64,000 nucleotides of DNA from Brachypodium distachyon (lineage: Eukaryota; Streptophyta; Magnoliopsida; Poales; Poaceae): the NCBI RefSeq assembly GCF_000005505.3, contig NC_016132.3, positions 39,880,914 to 39,944,913 on the forward strand, written 5' to 3'. The notes beneath the pieces were generated by a model. It saw only the letters and a program-made list of their open reading frames with translations, did no database searches and was not told where the DNA came from. The translations under genes were made by a program, and so were the position numbers. Shown here piece after piece: positions 21,783-34,400 of the stretch; position 1 is the stretch's first letter; every line of letters begins with the position of its first letter.

Positions 21783-21882
21783 CAATTTCTTGATTCAAAT
21801 TTGTCCAAATATGAATTTATCTATTATTAAAAAACGTCTAGATACATGTAATATTTGGACAACAATTTAGGATCGGAGGGAG
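21783..21882. mobile_element. Truncated Stowaway-like MITE
   Basis: The right end reads GATCGGAGGGAG followed by TA at 21883-21884, and the body (GTCTAGATACATGTAATATT) matches the MITE at 20320-20432. The expected CTCCCTCC left terminus is missing, so the element is degraded at its left side, which starts near 21783. Confidence 0.8.
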
Positions 21883-21939
21883 TAATACATAAAAACATTA
21901 AATAAAAAAATGTTGAAGTGCTTGAAAGCGTCATAAAAT

Positions 21940-22185
21940 TCAAATCATCAGGCACTCAATTAGCTCTCCTCCCCACAGGGCCTTCTCTTCGGTCTTCACC
22001 CCCACCAGCCACCAGCACCTGGCAAAGGGGCAATTTGCTTATTGGTATGTAACTGTGTCGACAATGCATAGTGCCAAACAAACATGTACTTACAGTTCTA
22101 AGCACCACGTTCTCCATGCAGATACTAAATCCTCTTGAAGTTTTCGGGCATCTTCAGACTTCAAAGATATCAGATGTGCTCGAAT
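21940..22185 (-). pseudogene. Unidentified exon(s) upstream of COX10
   Basis: A strong minus-strand exon lies at 22185-22094: acceptor TTTAACAG, donor GTAAGTAC and an open frame containing IRAHLISLKSEDARKLQEDL followed by VSAWRTWC. If spliced to the acceptor TTTGCCAG at 22019, the frame continues through GVKTEEKALWGGELIECLMI to a TGA at 21940-21942, which would make 22018-21940 a terminal exon. Further upstream (about 22405-22320) another open stretch ends at CAACAAG|GTTTGT. I do not recognise the protein. It may be the 3' end of a neighbouring gene cut off by the MULE remnant, or a captured fragment. The 22185-22094 exon is fairly convincing, the terminal exon much less so. Confidence 0.4.
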
Positions 22186-22549
22186 CTGTTAAACGACAGA
22201 ACATATCATCAAATGGTAAAAACATCCCCCCTTCATATCAATGAATTGACGTTCATAGGTACGGACAAAGAAACATGCAAGAAGTGATGAACTTCAAATT
22301 AAAACTTCAGTTTTCACAAACCTTGTTGCGACAGTGAAAGACTGTTTAGTTCTTGAAAGAGACAACTCTGACAATGCAATCTTAGTAGGATTCTTGTTAC
22401 ATCATTCATGTTATTCCCGGACCAGAAATAGCAGATACCAACATCAGAAATAGCCAACACATGTATTTCTCCTCGGTAGCATTAGTATCTGAACATTTAC
22501 AGTCCACAAAGACTGTTTGGTGTTCCATTATACAGTTTGAGCTTTAAGT

Positions 22550-23371
22550 TTGCCAAAAAAAATTAAATAATACGATTTTTTTAATCATTTTTAAAAATAA
22601 TACGCTATTTTCTAAAATTTCAAAAATAATACGGCCTCGGCTTTGCCCAGGCCGAATGGGCCCAGTCAGCTTGGCCGAAGCCGATTAGGCCCAGTCGGTC
22701 TAGGCCAGGCCGACTGGAGGCAGGCAAGAGGGACCCCGCAAGAGGCAGTCGGCCTGGCCCAGGCCAACTGAAGCCCAGTTGGCTTCGCCCAGGCCGACTG
22801 GAGCAGTCGGTTTCGGCCAAGCTGACGGGATGCAGTTGGTTTCGCCGAAGCCAATTGGGGCTAATCCGCTTCGCCAAAGTTAGTTGGTTGCATGATCAAT
22901 GCATACATGGCCGAGGCCAAATTTCTGTCTCGAATCTTTGCGGTTTTTTGAACTAAAAAAGACTTGACAACTTGGATAAAGTAACATACATTGATAATGC
23001 GCTGGACAATTTTTGTGTCGATTCTTTGCGGGTTTTTTCAACTGAAAGACTTGTCAACTTGGATAAATTAACATACATCGATAATGTAGTGGTTACGGAA
23101 CCAAGGCACGACTAAATTAACATATATCGATAATATCGCAATTGGACAGAATTAAAGATAGCAAACACAATTCAAACACACTAAAAGCACTACTGAGTCA
23201 ACTTAGGCCATTTTCCGCTCGTATCGTCATGTTCTTCTGCAGCCTTTGCCACGGCGGCCCTTTCTCTTTGCATCTCCCTTTCTGCCTCACGAGCATCCTT
23301 GCGCCTTCGTTCCTCCTCTTGCATCTCAAACGCTTTCTCCCTATTTTCCCTTAGTGCTTCATCAAAGTAAC
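22550..23371 (-). mobile_element. Remnant of a second MULE, truncated by an LTR
   Basis: The left part (22624-22870) is a GC-rich run of degenerate units around GGCCAGGCCGACTGG and GGCCGAAGCCGATT, reminiscent of the palindrome-rich ends and array of the MULE at 4335-14190. The right part (23190-23371, minus strand) encodes a charged coiled coil with words such as EEERRRKDAREAEREMQRER, ending in TGGCCTAAGTTG then a stop. It resembles the coiled-coil exon at 9651-10089. Between them, 22920-23150 holds two diverged copies of a roughly 100-base AT-rich segment (ACTTGGATAAA.TAACATAC). A family A2 LTR cuts the element at 23372, and the transposase is absent. Confidence 0.5.
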
Positions 23372-26300
23372 TGTAACATCCCAATTTTCAAAACCCTTCA
23401 TATGCATTGCATATCATAAGCATCATGTCAATTTGCATTTAATGACATTTGAAAACCCTAAAATTTACCCTAAGAATCCCAGTTCAAAAGTGCTTTTATT
23501 TGATTTTGGGCTTTGATCTTGCTTTCAAGCATTTGTGTTTTAACCCATGAGGGTATTGGTATAAAAAGGGATTTAATGCATATATATAGCTATCCCATAA
23601 ATTTGCTTTTGAAATTATTCTGAAAAATTAATTTATTTTGAAAAATTAATTTATTTTGATACTCTATAAGGCTATTCTATTGTCAAAATTATTTTTAAAT
23701 ATTTTATTTGAGGGAATTCTTGTCTCAAAAGTTAGATCATATGAAAATATGATTTTACAAATTTTGTTACAATTTATTTGGAGTGATTTGGAGCCTTGAA
23801 TCAAAATTGGAGTTCAAAAACAGAAAATAGAAAAAAAAAGGGGAAAAACCGGACCGAACCGGCCGAACATGACTGCCCGACCGGCCTGCCCCGCGCGCCC
23901 GTGCCACTGGCAGTGGGCCCCACGCACCCTTCTTCCCCAACTGCCTCCGGAATCCATGCCGCGCACGACCGCGAGTCCGCCCCGCACACCACCTTCGATT
24001 TCTCCGCGCACGGGCCGTCTCCTCCAAATCCAAGCGCGTCCGTTTGAAGCCCCGACCCTCCTCCTTCTTTCCCCTCAACTCCCGCACTCCATTACGCGCT
24101 CGAACCGACGAATTTTGTCGCCGAAGTCCGCACGGCCGCCGCCAGATTGAAGCTTCCCGCCGGTGACAGAGAGGTCCGTGGCCTCTCCCACCTTGCCTAT
24201 TCTCTTCCCCATCACCTCGCGCACGTTTTGATGCGGTTGTTTTCGTCGATTTCGCACCGCAGCGCCGACCGCCGTCCGCCATCTGAGATCCGTTCGCGCC
24301 GCCCGTGCTGACTACGCCGAGCCCGAGCCCGTGCCGAGCCGAGCCGCGCCGCACCGCCCGTCCGCCGCCTCCGCCCCGGGCTCCGACCCCGCCGCCGCCG
24401 CCCGTCTTCCTCCGCGCCGGCCGCCCGCCCCGGTGAGCCTCGGTAAACCCTAACCCGACCCGACCGACCAACCCCGGGACGCCACGTGGCGAATCTTTTC
24501 ATTTAATTTTCGGCCAAAATTAAAATTGCACTTTTGCAGAAAAGCCCCTGTAACTTCAAAGCATCGTTACATTTAAACCGTTTGGCCAAAAATTATGATC
24601 CACACCTTTCTGGAATCGTCACAACTTGTAGAATATTTTGGCACTGTCCAATTTCAATTTTGAACAACTTTGTCAGAAGAAATTAACAGAATGGTTGAAT
24701 AGGGTTTAAATTTCAAAATAGTTTTGAGCATGTTAGCTTGCTGTAAATTATTTAAGCATGTTCTTGTCCATGAGGACCCGAAGAGAAATTATTTTGTGAA
24801 TAATAACGGCATACAAGTTTAAATCTTGCTCTATGTCGCAAAAACCACATAATCTTTTAATTTAAAGCCTATCCTTGTTCGATGCATATTAATTACCTCT
24901 TTACTATGATATAACCTGTCCAAATCTTTTGAGAAGCTTTTCAAAACAGAAACAAAACTTGTTACATTTAGAAGTAACCAAGTGTGCATCATCATGGCAT
25001 ATGCATCATAGCATGTTTTTGTATTGAATGTTGTGTTTATTGTGTGTATGCTTTCTTTTATTTTAGATTGTTTGGAGTGTAATCCCTATTGTTGCGAAGA
25101 GTGTGATAACCACGACAACTCTGGAGAAGGTAAGTTCACTTTGATCATCTCCCAAATATTTTTACTATGCACTAATTGTTTTATTAAATGCATTAGGAAT
25201 ATTACTCGTACCTCTATGCTAGCTATAAATCCCAGGTAGTATAGTTTACCCTTGCCATTACCTTGGTACCAAAAATTGCCATCGATTGTAGTTGAATGCT
25301 AGGCTATGGTAGTATCGCGGGGGAAATAACTACATTATGATATTGTTATGCTTTTGGCGATATGAAATGTTTTGGTTAGATGTAAGGCAAAACAATTAAT
25401 TCAATGATTCATCTTGGGTGGGCTGCTTTGAGGATTTTGAGGATTAGCGGCGTCAGGTCCATTTCTATGGGTCCCTCTGAGTCGAGTTCCCGTGGATTCG
25501 GAAATGGATCGTCCATGTACGTCTCTCCTATGGATTCGGGGAACGCCTACGTTGCAAATGTGGAATGCCACCTGGGGTAACAGGGGCTGGACTAGTTTCC
25601 TATTTAGCAGCTTCCAGTACAACCACAATGCTATATAGGCTCTGGCGAGACAAGAGTAAGTTGTATGAACCTAGACCCGAGGAATTGTACTGAGATAGCC
25701 GTGTAGGGGAGCGTGATTCTCTCGTGGTTTAGAGAATTACCTTTGAAAATCTCGTAATCGATGCCGTTGCTACTCTACCCTGAGGACAGCAAGGGATTAA
25801 CACGTCGGTTTCTTGTGGGGATTGTGTACAAACTCTCGAGAGCGTCAAAACTAAGTACTTAGGCGTGTCCCTGACAATGGACAATTTGAGCAACTAGATG
25901 TGGAGCTGTAAGGAAAGCCTCACTCATTCTAATTTCTTAATAAAATGAATGGTTTGAACTTGGGTTTAGGAGCATTGATGTGTCTACTCAATGTCCTTAG
26001 TTTAATAGGAGCATGGGTGTGTCTACCCCATGTCCAGTAGTGATAAATCTATTTGTTTAAAAGTTAGGATTAAATAACTAAGCTTTTATGCAAATAGCCT
26101 TGAACCCCACTTTGTCACATTATGCATATACTTGGTAGGTTCTGATATATCTCCTGGTGAATCTCTTGCCAATACATTCAATGTATTGACCCTAGTGGCT
26201 GCATCGTTTAATGATGCAGAAAACTCCGACGACGAGTAAGATGTACGTTCTGCTTGTTTGGGTTACGGGGCTATATTCCAACACGCTCTCACTGTGGTGT

Positions 26301-26530
26301 TGATGTGCCCTTGTATCTTTCGCTTTTTGTTGCTAAACAGTTGTTTTATTTCTAGCTAACCCGTGGGGTTATGCGAGTTGTAAGTACTTTTAAATTCTGG
26401 ATGATACGTTGTAATATTGAGACATTTGTTCTATGATATTACATCTTGAAACTGTGTGTGCTAGTGAGTCGATCCAGGGACTAGCACTAAAGCATAGAGA
26501 TCGAACCCGTGTACGGGGGTGGTCGCTTCA
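23372..26530 (+). repeat. Family A2 5' LTR of a Gypsy chromovirus (E1)
   Basis: A complete 3159-bp LTR from TGTAACATCCC at 23372 to GGTCGCTTCA at 26530. A primer-binding site and a gag start follow, so it is a 5' LTR. The 24300-24440 region is extremely GC-rich and probably holds the start of transcription and an untranslated leader, with a GGTGAGCCTCGG donor-like site at 24432. The 3' third matches family A1 (the AGTCGATCCAGGGACTAGCA block). The preceding bases GTAAC have no matching duplication elsewhere in the window, because the right end of this element is not identified with certainty. Confidence 0.9.
25067..25129 (+). other. Candidate Cys-rich mini-exon in the A2 LTR
   Basis: A 63-nt block is bordered by TTTTATTTTAG upstream and GAAG|GTAAGTTCACTTTG downstream, so it looks like an internal exon with a consensus donor. 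It reads ...ECNPYCCEECDNHDNSGE in one frame. The same position in other copies keeps AAG|GYAAGT: 204 (plus), about 2020 (minus, 744-3919 LTR), 35271, about 37098 (minus), 40258 and 52872. GC donors with the AG|GCAAGT consensus are functional in plants. An acceptor AAACAG lies directly before the gag ATG (27115 and 46612), so splicing from this block to gag is plausible. This is inference. Confidence 0.5.
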
Positions 26531-26532
26531 AA

Positions 26533-26546
26533 TGGTATCTGAGCAG
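26533..26546 (+). other. Primer-binding site of E1 (initiator Met tRNA type)
   Basis: TGGTATCTGAGCAG starts two bases after the LTR end. It differs by one base from the usual TGGTATCAGAGC that pairs with the 3' end of initiator methionine tRNA. The following leader (26547-27115, AT-rich) has no convincing reading frame and ends CCCAAACAG|ATG. Confidence 0.85.
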
Positions 26547-27115
26547 TGTGTTGCCTGTAGGATCGTGACCCTAGTGTTGGATAAGACCTAAGGACTTATT
26601 TGCAAAACTTGATATCTATGAAACCTCTCATATTCTCAACTCATCTACTCTTCCATGATCTTATCTCCATTTTGAATGTTTTGAAACATTCTTCTCCTTT
26701 TCAAAAGTATTAGAGTTACCGTAGAGAATGAAGAAGGAGAAGTTGAGGATCGAGATTGCGACAAGGGTTCATGAAGATTTCAACGAATGAAGTTATGAAG
26801 AACTACAAGATTTGAAGGTGACCTTGATAGGATAATAACCCATTGGTACGTACTTACTCCTGGTAGACGTAATATGTGAGCTGTCACTTTGGTTTTATTG
26901 ATGGCCACAAATAATAGTAGTAAATTATTTTGGATAACAAAACTTTGTCCGTTTCCTTTTTGAACTTCTTTTCCTGGGTTTGGATGCCTGAACCAAGTTA
27001 TTACTTGTTGGATCTTACTTGTTTGGTGATTGCTATGCCTTGCTTGATTGTTGTTGGGTTAAGGTTCTTTTAGACCCCATCTGTCTTCTATCCTCATCTA
27101 TGCTGTCCCAAACAG

Positions 27116-27376
27116 ATGCCGCCGAGACGCGATACTCGCCGCGATGCCGACAACAATGAGGAGGGGCAGGACAACAACGCTGCCACCATGCAGCAACTGC
27201 TGGCTGCACAGACTCAGATTCTGCAGGCTTTGACTCAGCAGATGAACAACAACAACAACAATCACAACAACCAGCACCCCAACCCACCACCTCAAGTGGA
27301 TATGTTGACCAGATTCCTGAGACTGCGCCCACCTACTTTCACCAGCTCCTCGGAGCCGATTGTGGCTCATGATTGG
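27116..27376 (+). pseudogene. N-terminal gag fragment of E1
   Basis: The frame starts MPPRRDTRRDADNN at 27116, directly after an AAACAG acceptor-like site. It matches the gag of E2 (MPPRRQNP..., minus 46611) through the Gln/Asn-rich stretch and [18 protein letters not shown] to EPIVAHDW. It is cut after 87 codons by the family B LTR at 27377. No matching continuation of gag is found in the window. The five bases before the cut are ATTGG. Confidence 0.9.
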
Positions 27377-28388
27377 TGTTGTCGCACGGTGCTCCGACAC
27401 CGGGGGCGTGCGGTCACGGCCCCCTTTTAGGTTCGGCAGGGGCGTCGGGGTTTCGCCCTGATGATCGCCGGCACAGCCGATGGGCCTTGCGGGGCCGGTG
27501 AAATGATTTACTAGAGGTGCGCGCTAATCAAAGAACACATGCACGCACGTTTTTACCCAGGTTCGGGCCACCCGGAGGTGTAAAACCCTACGTCCTGCTT
27601 GTCTGAGCTGATATTGATTGCATATCAAGTGTTTACACCTTGCTGGGGGAAGGTCCCCGGGCTCTCTCTATCTCTCTTCCCTTGCTCACGCTACCTGCTA
27701 CCCAGAGCTAACCAAACTTGCGAACATGGAGCCTTTTATCAGAACTGGAACCCACCAGAACCCCAACCGAGTAGAACTTCCACCTTTTGACCGCTGGCGG
27801 GGGTCCTCCTTTTATACTCAAGGGGATGCCACAGGTGCCACGGTGCATGGGCTACAAATGTCAAGCGGAGAGGCATACAGCTCTCCCTCGGTGAGCTGGT
27901 GGCGCGCATGGACGCCACCTCCGCCGCTAGGGGTCTAAAACCCTACAGTAGGATTGGACAGCCACTGTTCACTTGACTTGGACGGGTAACGCCCCTCCTG
28001 TCGGCTCATTTAATGAGCCGTGCGCCTTACTTCTTGCCCCGGTGGGGCCACGCACCCCATGCCCGCCACGCGCCCACGTGGCGCTGTTGATCTACTCACT
28101 AGGCCCCACCCTTGAGGGGGGGCATGCGCCCGGGAACCCCCTTTCCCGGCAAGTCGCTCCCTAGGAAGCACCCGGGCCCAACGCACCCGGGAACCTCCCC
28201 CCAGGAAGCGGCTTCCCGGGAGGTGCCCAGGCGGGAATATTATTTCCCCGAAGCCCCGCTAGCTCTTCCGGGCTAGTAGCTTGCCAGGCTGCTCGTAGCC
28301 GCTGCCCGGGATGGAACCTTCCCGGGAACTCGGGGACGGGGCCCACGCGTCGCGCAGCGGTGGTACCCCGGGTGCCACGGGTGCGACA
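27377..28388 (-). repeat. Family B (Tat-like) 3' LTR, minus orientation
   Basis: A 1012-bp LTR. On the minus strand it starts TGTCGCACCCGTGGCACCCG at 28388 and ends GTGCGACAACA at 27377. A TATA box (TATAAAAGGAGGACC) is on the minus strand near 27810-27825. The TTTACCCAGGTTCGGGCCAC and TAAAACCCTACGTCCTGCTT blocks mark the R/U5 side. The sequence before its start (28389 upward, minus strand) ends GCCCGGGGGCTAC, the usual Tat-type junction before a 3' LTR. So this is the 3' end of a minus-strand element inserted in the E1 gag. Confidence 0.85.
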
Positions 28389-28882
28389 GTAGCCCCCGGG
28401 CGTGGGCCGGCATCACCTGTTCCGGGATGAGTCTTCCCCAGGTCGGTTGCTGGGCTACGCCCTCAACCGACGTGTGGGTCCCGATTTGCCGTGGGCCTGT
28501 GTCCCTTCGCTGCCCTGTGTACGGCGCCGTTACAGACGGAGTAGTGGGCGCGTGATTTCTACCCTAACTCCCCGCTTAAATAGGGAAGTTAAGGCCACTC
28601 CGCGCATTACTCCTAATGATTAGGAGTTATCCCCACGCACCCGTAGGGTACGGAACCAGCCGTTACCAAACGACCAGGTGTTATAAGGCGCTTACTGTTG
28701 ACAAAAGGGGAAAAACACTCTGCCCCCATAGCCCTCATCTTCATCCCCTTCCGCATCTCGCATCCCAGCGCTGCTGCTAGCTTTCGCCCTCGCTCTCCAT
28801 GGCGCCCCCCACCACCAGAAAGGGGAAGGAGGTCCAGGTCTCAAAGAAAGCTGCGGCCGGCAAGAGCGAGGCGACAACCAAG
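28389..28882 (+). pseudogene. Internal 3' end of family B element with start of antisense ORF
   Basis: Next to the LTR (28389-28401) is the complement of the GGGGGCTAC junction. From 28799 a plus-strand frame, antisense to the element, begins MAPPTTRKGKEVQVSKKAAA and runs 28 codons until an LTR of E2 cuts it at 28883. The same N-terminus opens the longer frames at 58722 and 61336. In grass Tat-lineage Gypsy elements an additional ORF often lies between pol and the 3' LTR in antisense, and this fits that position. No pol of this element remains here. Confidence 0.7.
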
Positions 28883-31472
28883 TGAAGCGACCGCCCCCTT
28901 ACTAGGGTTCGATCTCTGTGCTTATTTGTGCTAGTCCCTGGATCGACTCACTAGCACACACAGTTCAAGATGTAATACCAAGATACAAAGGTCAAAAGTA
29001 CTTTATTACATTGTATCATCCAGAACTTAAATTGTACTTACAAACATGCATGACCTCTTAGGCCAGCACAAACAAATATTGTTTCAAAACCATGATAACA
29101 TTGTATCACAAAACTGTAGCGGAAAGGTAGAGCCAAAGGGCCTCATCTACTCCCAGAGGAGAGAGCATGTTGGAATGTAAGCACATGACCCAAATAACAT
29201 CGACGAACCTCACTCTTCGTCAGATTCACCTGCATTGTTAATTGCAGCCACTACGTGGTCAATACATTTGAATGTATTGGCAAGTTCACCTGAAAGTTAT
29301 AACAGATCCTACCAAGTTATGCAATTGAGGTATAGAGAGGTTCAGGCTTTATGGTGTGGTAGGAAAACATAGTTTATCTTACTACAAGTGAATGTTACAA
29401 TATTGTTAACTAATGGACACGGGGTAGAAACACCCATGCTCCTATTAACCCAGAGCACATTGAGTAGAAACATCAAGTGCCCCTACCCTGTTCAAACCAT
29501 TCATTTTATTTAAGAAGTTGGAATGAGTGAGACTTTCCTTACAGCCCCAATATCTAGTTGCTCATAATTGTCCGTAACCGGGGACACGGCTAAGTACTTA
29601 GTTTGACACTCTCGAGAGGTTGTACACATTCCCCACAAGAAATTGATGTGTTAATCCCTTGCTGTCCTCCCGGGGGAGTAGCAACTGCATCGACTTCAAG
29701 AATTTTCAGAACATGTTTGCCCAGACCACATGAGGGACCCACGCTCCCACCTACACAACTACCTCAGTACAATCCCTCGGATCTGGGTTCACATTTCTTA
29801 CTCCATCCAGCCAGAGCCCATTTAGCTTGTGGTTGTACTGGAAGCTGCTAAACAGGAAACTAGTCCAGTCTCTGATACCCCAGGTGGCATTCCACATTTG
29901 CGACGCAAGCGCTCCCTGAATCCACGGATGAGCCGTCCATGGACGATCCATCTCTGAATCCACGGAGACTCGACTCAGAGGGACCCATAGAAATGGACCT
30001 GACGTCGCATAACATCTCAAAATCTCAAAGCAGTCCACCCAGGATGGTTCATTAGGGTTGTTTTGCCAAGTTTGCAAAATCACTCCACATCATCATTTCA
30101 CATTTGATTGACATTCCCTCCCACGTATACTAACATAGCAGGGCTAAGCAATTCAAATCACGATGGCTATTGGTGGAGGATTCATGGCAAAGGTAACCCT
30201 ATAGCTAGTAGGTCAATCATAGCTAGCATAAGTACGAGTAATAGTGTTGGAGATATGCCCTAGAGGCAATCATGTGATGATGTTATTACCTATGTATTCA
30301 TGAGTTATTGTTATTGTCCTTGAACAGCATCACTGATATGTATCAATAAATACGTGATTTGTTTGTGAGACTATGTATTCTATGATGTTGTTCTAATGGT
30401 CCCTGGTCATTGAGGTTATGCGGACACATAACCTAGACTAGCAATGTGAATCAGTATGATGACTATGTTTCACAAGTCATAGGGCAAGGTGTTGCCGATT
30501 GATAGCATGGACTCGACAATGAGATTGTTGAGTCGGACAGACCCACACTGAGACACAACGAGATGATTGTCATTTGTTAGTCTCAAGTACGATGTATATG
30601 CCAGTCCTAGACCTGAGGTCATCGCATGAGCTTGAGATGTGAATCGGCCTACTTAGGGGTTGCCAAACGCTACTCCGTAACTAGGTGGTTATAAAGGTAG
30701 CTTTCGGGTTTGCTGAGAAGCATGCTGCGAGTCATGGTTGATCAAGATGGGATTTGCCCCTCCTGTTCGGAGAGATATCTCTGGGCCCTCTTTAGTGATC
30801 AGATTCGGAAAGCATGGCCATGCGACTTGGGTTAAGTGTTAACCCGTTCGGGAATCTGTATCACAGGAACGAGAGAGAGTCGAGCTATCCACAAGGGTGA
30901 CAAGCACTCGCTTTGAGCTCGATACACATATCGTGAGGCAAAAGGAATGTTGCATATGACACATTGTATGGTTCGTCAATATACCTTGTGGTTACTCGAG
31001 AGTTGGCACGTGCTGCTAGGCGCCGCTACCAACTATCGACTTGAGTCGGTGCCAGTGGACGAGTAAGGTGTTACTCGGACTCGCAGTCCGAGCTCGTAGT
31101 CGTGTCCGTCTGATCGTGAACCTGTAGGGTCGCACGCTTAAGGGGATGGGACCGAATTGGATCGGATCCAACTCGTATCGGGCTTAGACTCCTAACGGGC
31201 CTCAAGTGTTGAAGCCCACCAGGGAGGTCTATATAAGTGGAGGCGTACCCGGTTAGGGTTACACCAGTCCCGACGCGAGTTAGACTCGGCCGTCACACCT
31301 CCACGCCCAAAGCCTTGCGATCAGATCTAGCAGTCCGCCGCACGGAGTTCCTTCCTGTACGTGTGGATACCTCGGAGGCGCTGCACCTGCGGCGCTTGGA
31401 CGAACTGTTCGTGGGATCGGCGAGGAGGAGCAGGCTGTTCGACTACTCAGCATCGACACGCTACATCGACTC

Positions 31473-34400
31473 TGTCGTCGCACGGTGCTCCGACACCGGG
31501 GGTGTGCGGTCACGGCCCCCTTTTAGATTCGATAGGGGCGTCGGGGCAGGGCCACCGGCGATCGCCGGCGCGGTCGATGAGGCCTGGCGGGGCCGGCAAA
31601 AGGAAGTACTAGAAAGAGTGCGCTAATCTGAGAACAAACACACGCACGTTTTTTACCCAGGTTCGGCCCACCCGGAGGTGTAAAACCTTACGTCCTGCTT
31701 GTTTGAGCTGATATTGATTTAGATTCAGGAGTTTACAAGTTGCCGGGCAAGTTCCCGGGCTTTCCTCTCACTGGCTAAGCACTCCTCACTACTCTTTGCT
31801 AGTGCTGGACGTGAACTATGAGCTGATTGAACTCAGCCCAGTTGTCTACTGGGGTCAACTGATCCTATGCCAAGCTCTTTGTAAACGTGGAGCCTAACTC
31901 AACACACGCGGAACCCCTTAAAAACCTCCAACCCTTTGACCGCCGGCGAGGGTCCTCCTTTTATACTCAAGGGGATGCCACGGGTGTCACGGTGCATGAG
32001 CTACAAGTGTCGGGCGGGGAGGCATACAACTCCCCCCCGGTGAGCTGGTGGCGCGCATGGATGCCACCTCCGCCGCTAGGGGTCTAAAAACCCTAGAGTA
32101 GGATCGGACAACCACTGTTCCTTTGATCGGACGGGTAACAACCCGCCGGTCGGCTCATTTACTGAGCCGTGCGCTTTAGTCCTTGCCCTGGTGGGACCGC
32201 GCATCCCATGCCCGCCACGCGTCCTCGTGGCGCTGTTGATCTGGCCACTGGGTGTAACATCCTAGAATTTTCAATTTTGGATTGTTAAATAAAATAATTA
32301 TTTTAATGAAAATATTGGCTTTGGAAATATTTTGGTTGTGAATTTCTGAAGGATTTGAAATTTTTAGAACTTATTTAAATTTTTCCATGCCATGTTTGAA
32401 TATTCAACAAAAGAGTGGATTAATATGACTATCCAAATTATACAACATGGTTGGGACATTTATGTAAGTTCAAAGTTATTCTATTTTGAACCCATATGCA
32501 TCTTATGATTTCCACCGGATTATTCTTTGCATCTAAATAAATCTTATGTTCTTTTTGAAGGATTTACTAACACACTAAGATTCCAATTTGGATGCCATGA
32601 CCATTTGAGTGCATCGTTGGAATATTTGAATCAAGTAGAAATAATTTCTGACATTTATTTAAATGTTAAAGAAAGGGAATAATATGACTGTCCCAAGTAT
32701 ATGGTTGGATATATGATTCACCTATGTTTCTCTCGATATTTGCTTTGTCGTGTTCATTTTGTTTTCGAGAGGAAACTATCAAATATTCGAGAAGAGGATA
32801 ATGTGACATCCTCATGTGCAAGTGTTATTCCAACATTTATTCCGTCGTTGAGAGTGGGATGACGTGACTTCACAAATATATATATAGTTGGAAACATCTG
32901 CGATGGTTTACATGGTTTGTGATTTGGTGTTATAAAGCTATTTGGGAATTTAGTGAACCATGTAATTATTATGAGATTTTATTTGGAGTTCACCCAATGG
33001 GGTATTTAGCTAAGGAAGAGTTTTAGTGCAAAGTATGCCAACCCAATATGTTTATTGGAGTTTAAGCTAATTTATGAAACAAAGTTTCATAATAGATTTC
33101 AAAGTCTATTTTATTTAGTACTTATAAAGCCGTAATGACATTTATATAAGCAAAAGTATTTTCACTTATTTTATTTTGAAAGGATTCAGGTCCCAAAAGT
33201 TCACACTTTGGAGTATTTGAATTTACAAATTTACTGGAGTTTATTTGAACTTATTTGGAATTAGGAATCAAAACTTATTAATAAAAAAGAAAGAAAAAAA
33301 AAGATAATGGACCGACCCAAACTGGGCCGGCTCATCTCCACCGAGCAGCCCAGCGAGAGCACGAGCACGAGCTCGTCTTCCTCCTCTGCACATAAGGAAA
33401 TCTCTCCTGCCATATTTTCTTTCTTCGATTTCTTTCCTTCCCGCGCGTCTCTCTCCGAAAGGAAACCACCCATCAATCCTCATCATCCCGGGAACACATT
33501 CAGGCAACTAATTTGAAGTTTCCTCTCATAATCGCAGTTTCCAAAAGAGGCGCCCCGAATGCCGGCCGTCGACATCCACGCCCGATCTCCCTCCTCCGCC
33601 ACTATAAAAGGATTCCACATGCGTCACTTTGAGCTTTTTCCTCTCCTCTCCCATTTCCATGTAGAAAGTTTGGCCTCAAAACCTCTGTACCGCCGGCTAC
33701 GTCGACGTCTTCTTCCGCCGGTCACCGCCACCATTGTTGCCGGTGAGATCACCCCGAACCTCCGTTCTTCGATTCCTTTCACCGGTAGGCTCATGTGACC
33801 CTTACCTACCTTTGTGACAAGGTTTTGTGACCTCCTGATGTTGTTGGCCGCGTCGTCCCCGACCTCATGCCAAAGCCGCGCCCGGAGCTCCGCCGTTGCC
33901 GCCCGGATGCGTCTTCGACCGCATCGACCGCGTCATGATGTACGCCTCGATGTCGCGCACGTCCCTAGCCTCTACCACGACCACATCGACCCCGCCGACG
34001 ACTCCTTTGTCATTTTCCGACCTCCGTTTCGGTGAGAAAACTTTCATGATCTGTTTTGATTAGCCATGTTTAGAAGCCCATATCTTTCGAACTGTATATC
34101 ATTTTTGGCCAAATCTTTTTATTGTAGTTAGATCACATCCTCCACTATAGGTCAGATCAGTTTGTATACCCCTTCTCCAAGCGCTTCTGTAGTGAATCTT
34201 CCTTTGAAATTGCTATTCACAGCATGTTGTTTCTGGATTAGCCACTTTTGTAAATTCATGTAGGTTGTTCCATTGATCCGTTTGGTTCCAAATCTTCTTT
34301 AGATCATCAATTAGATCATTTTATACACATTAGAGTACATCTTGCACAACTTAGGATTCAACTACAGAGTTGCATCTTCAATCAAAAGTCGTATCTGTTA

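Noticed and set aside
28801..28877. Host gene starting MAPPTTRKGK
   Set aside because: The same start occurs at 58722 and 61336 next to family B LTRs, so it belongs to the transposon.
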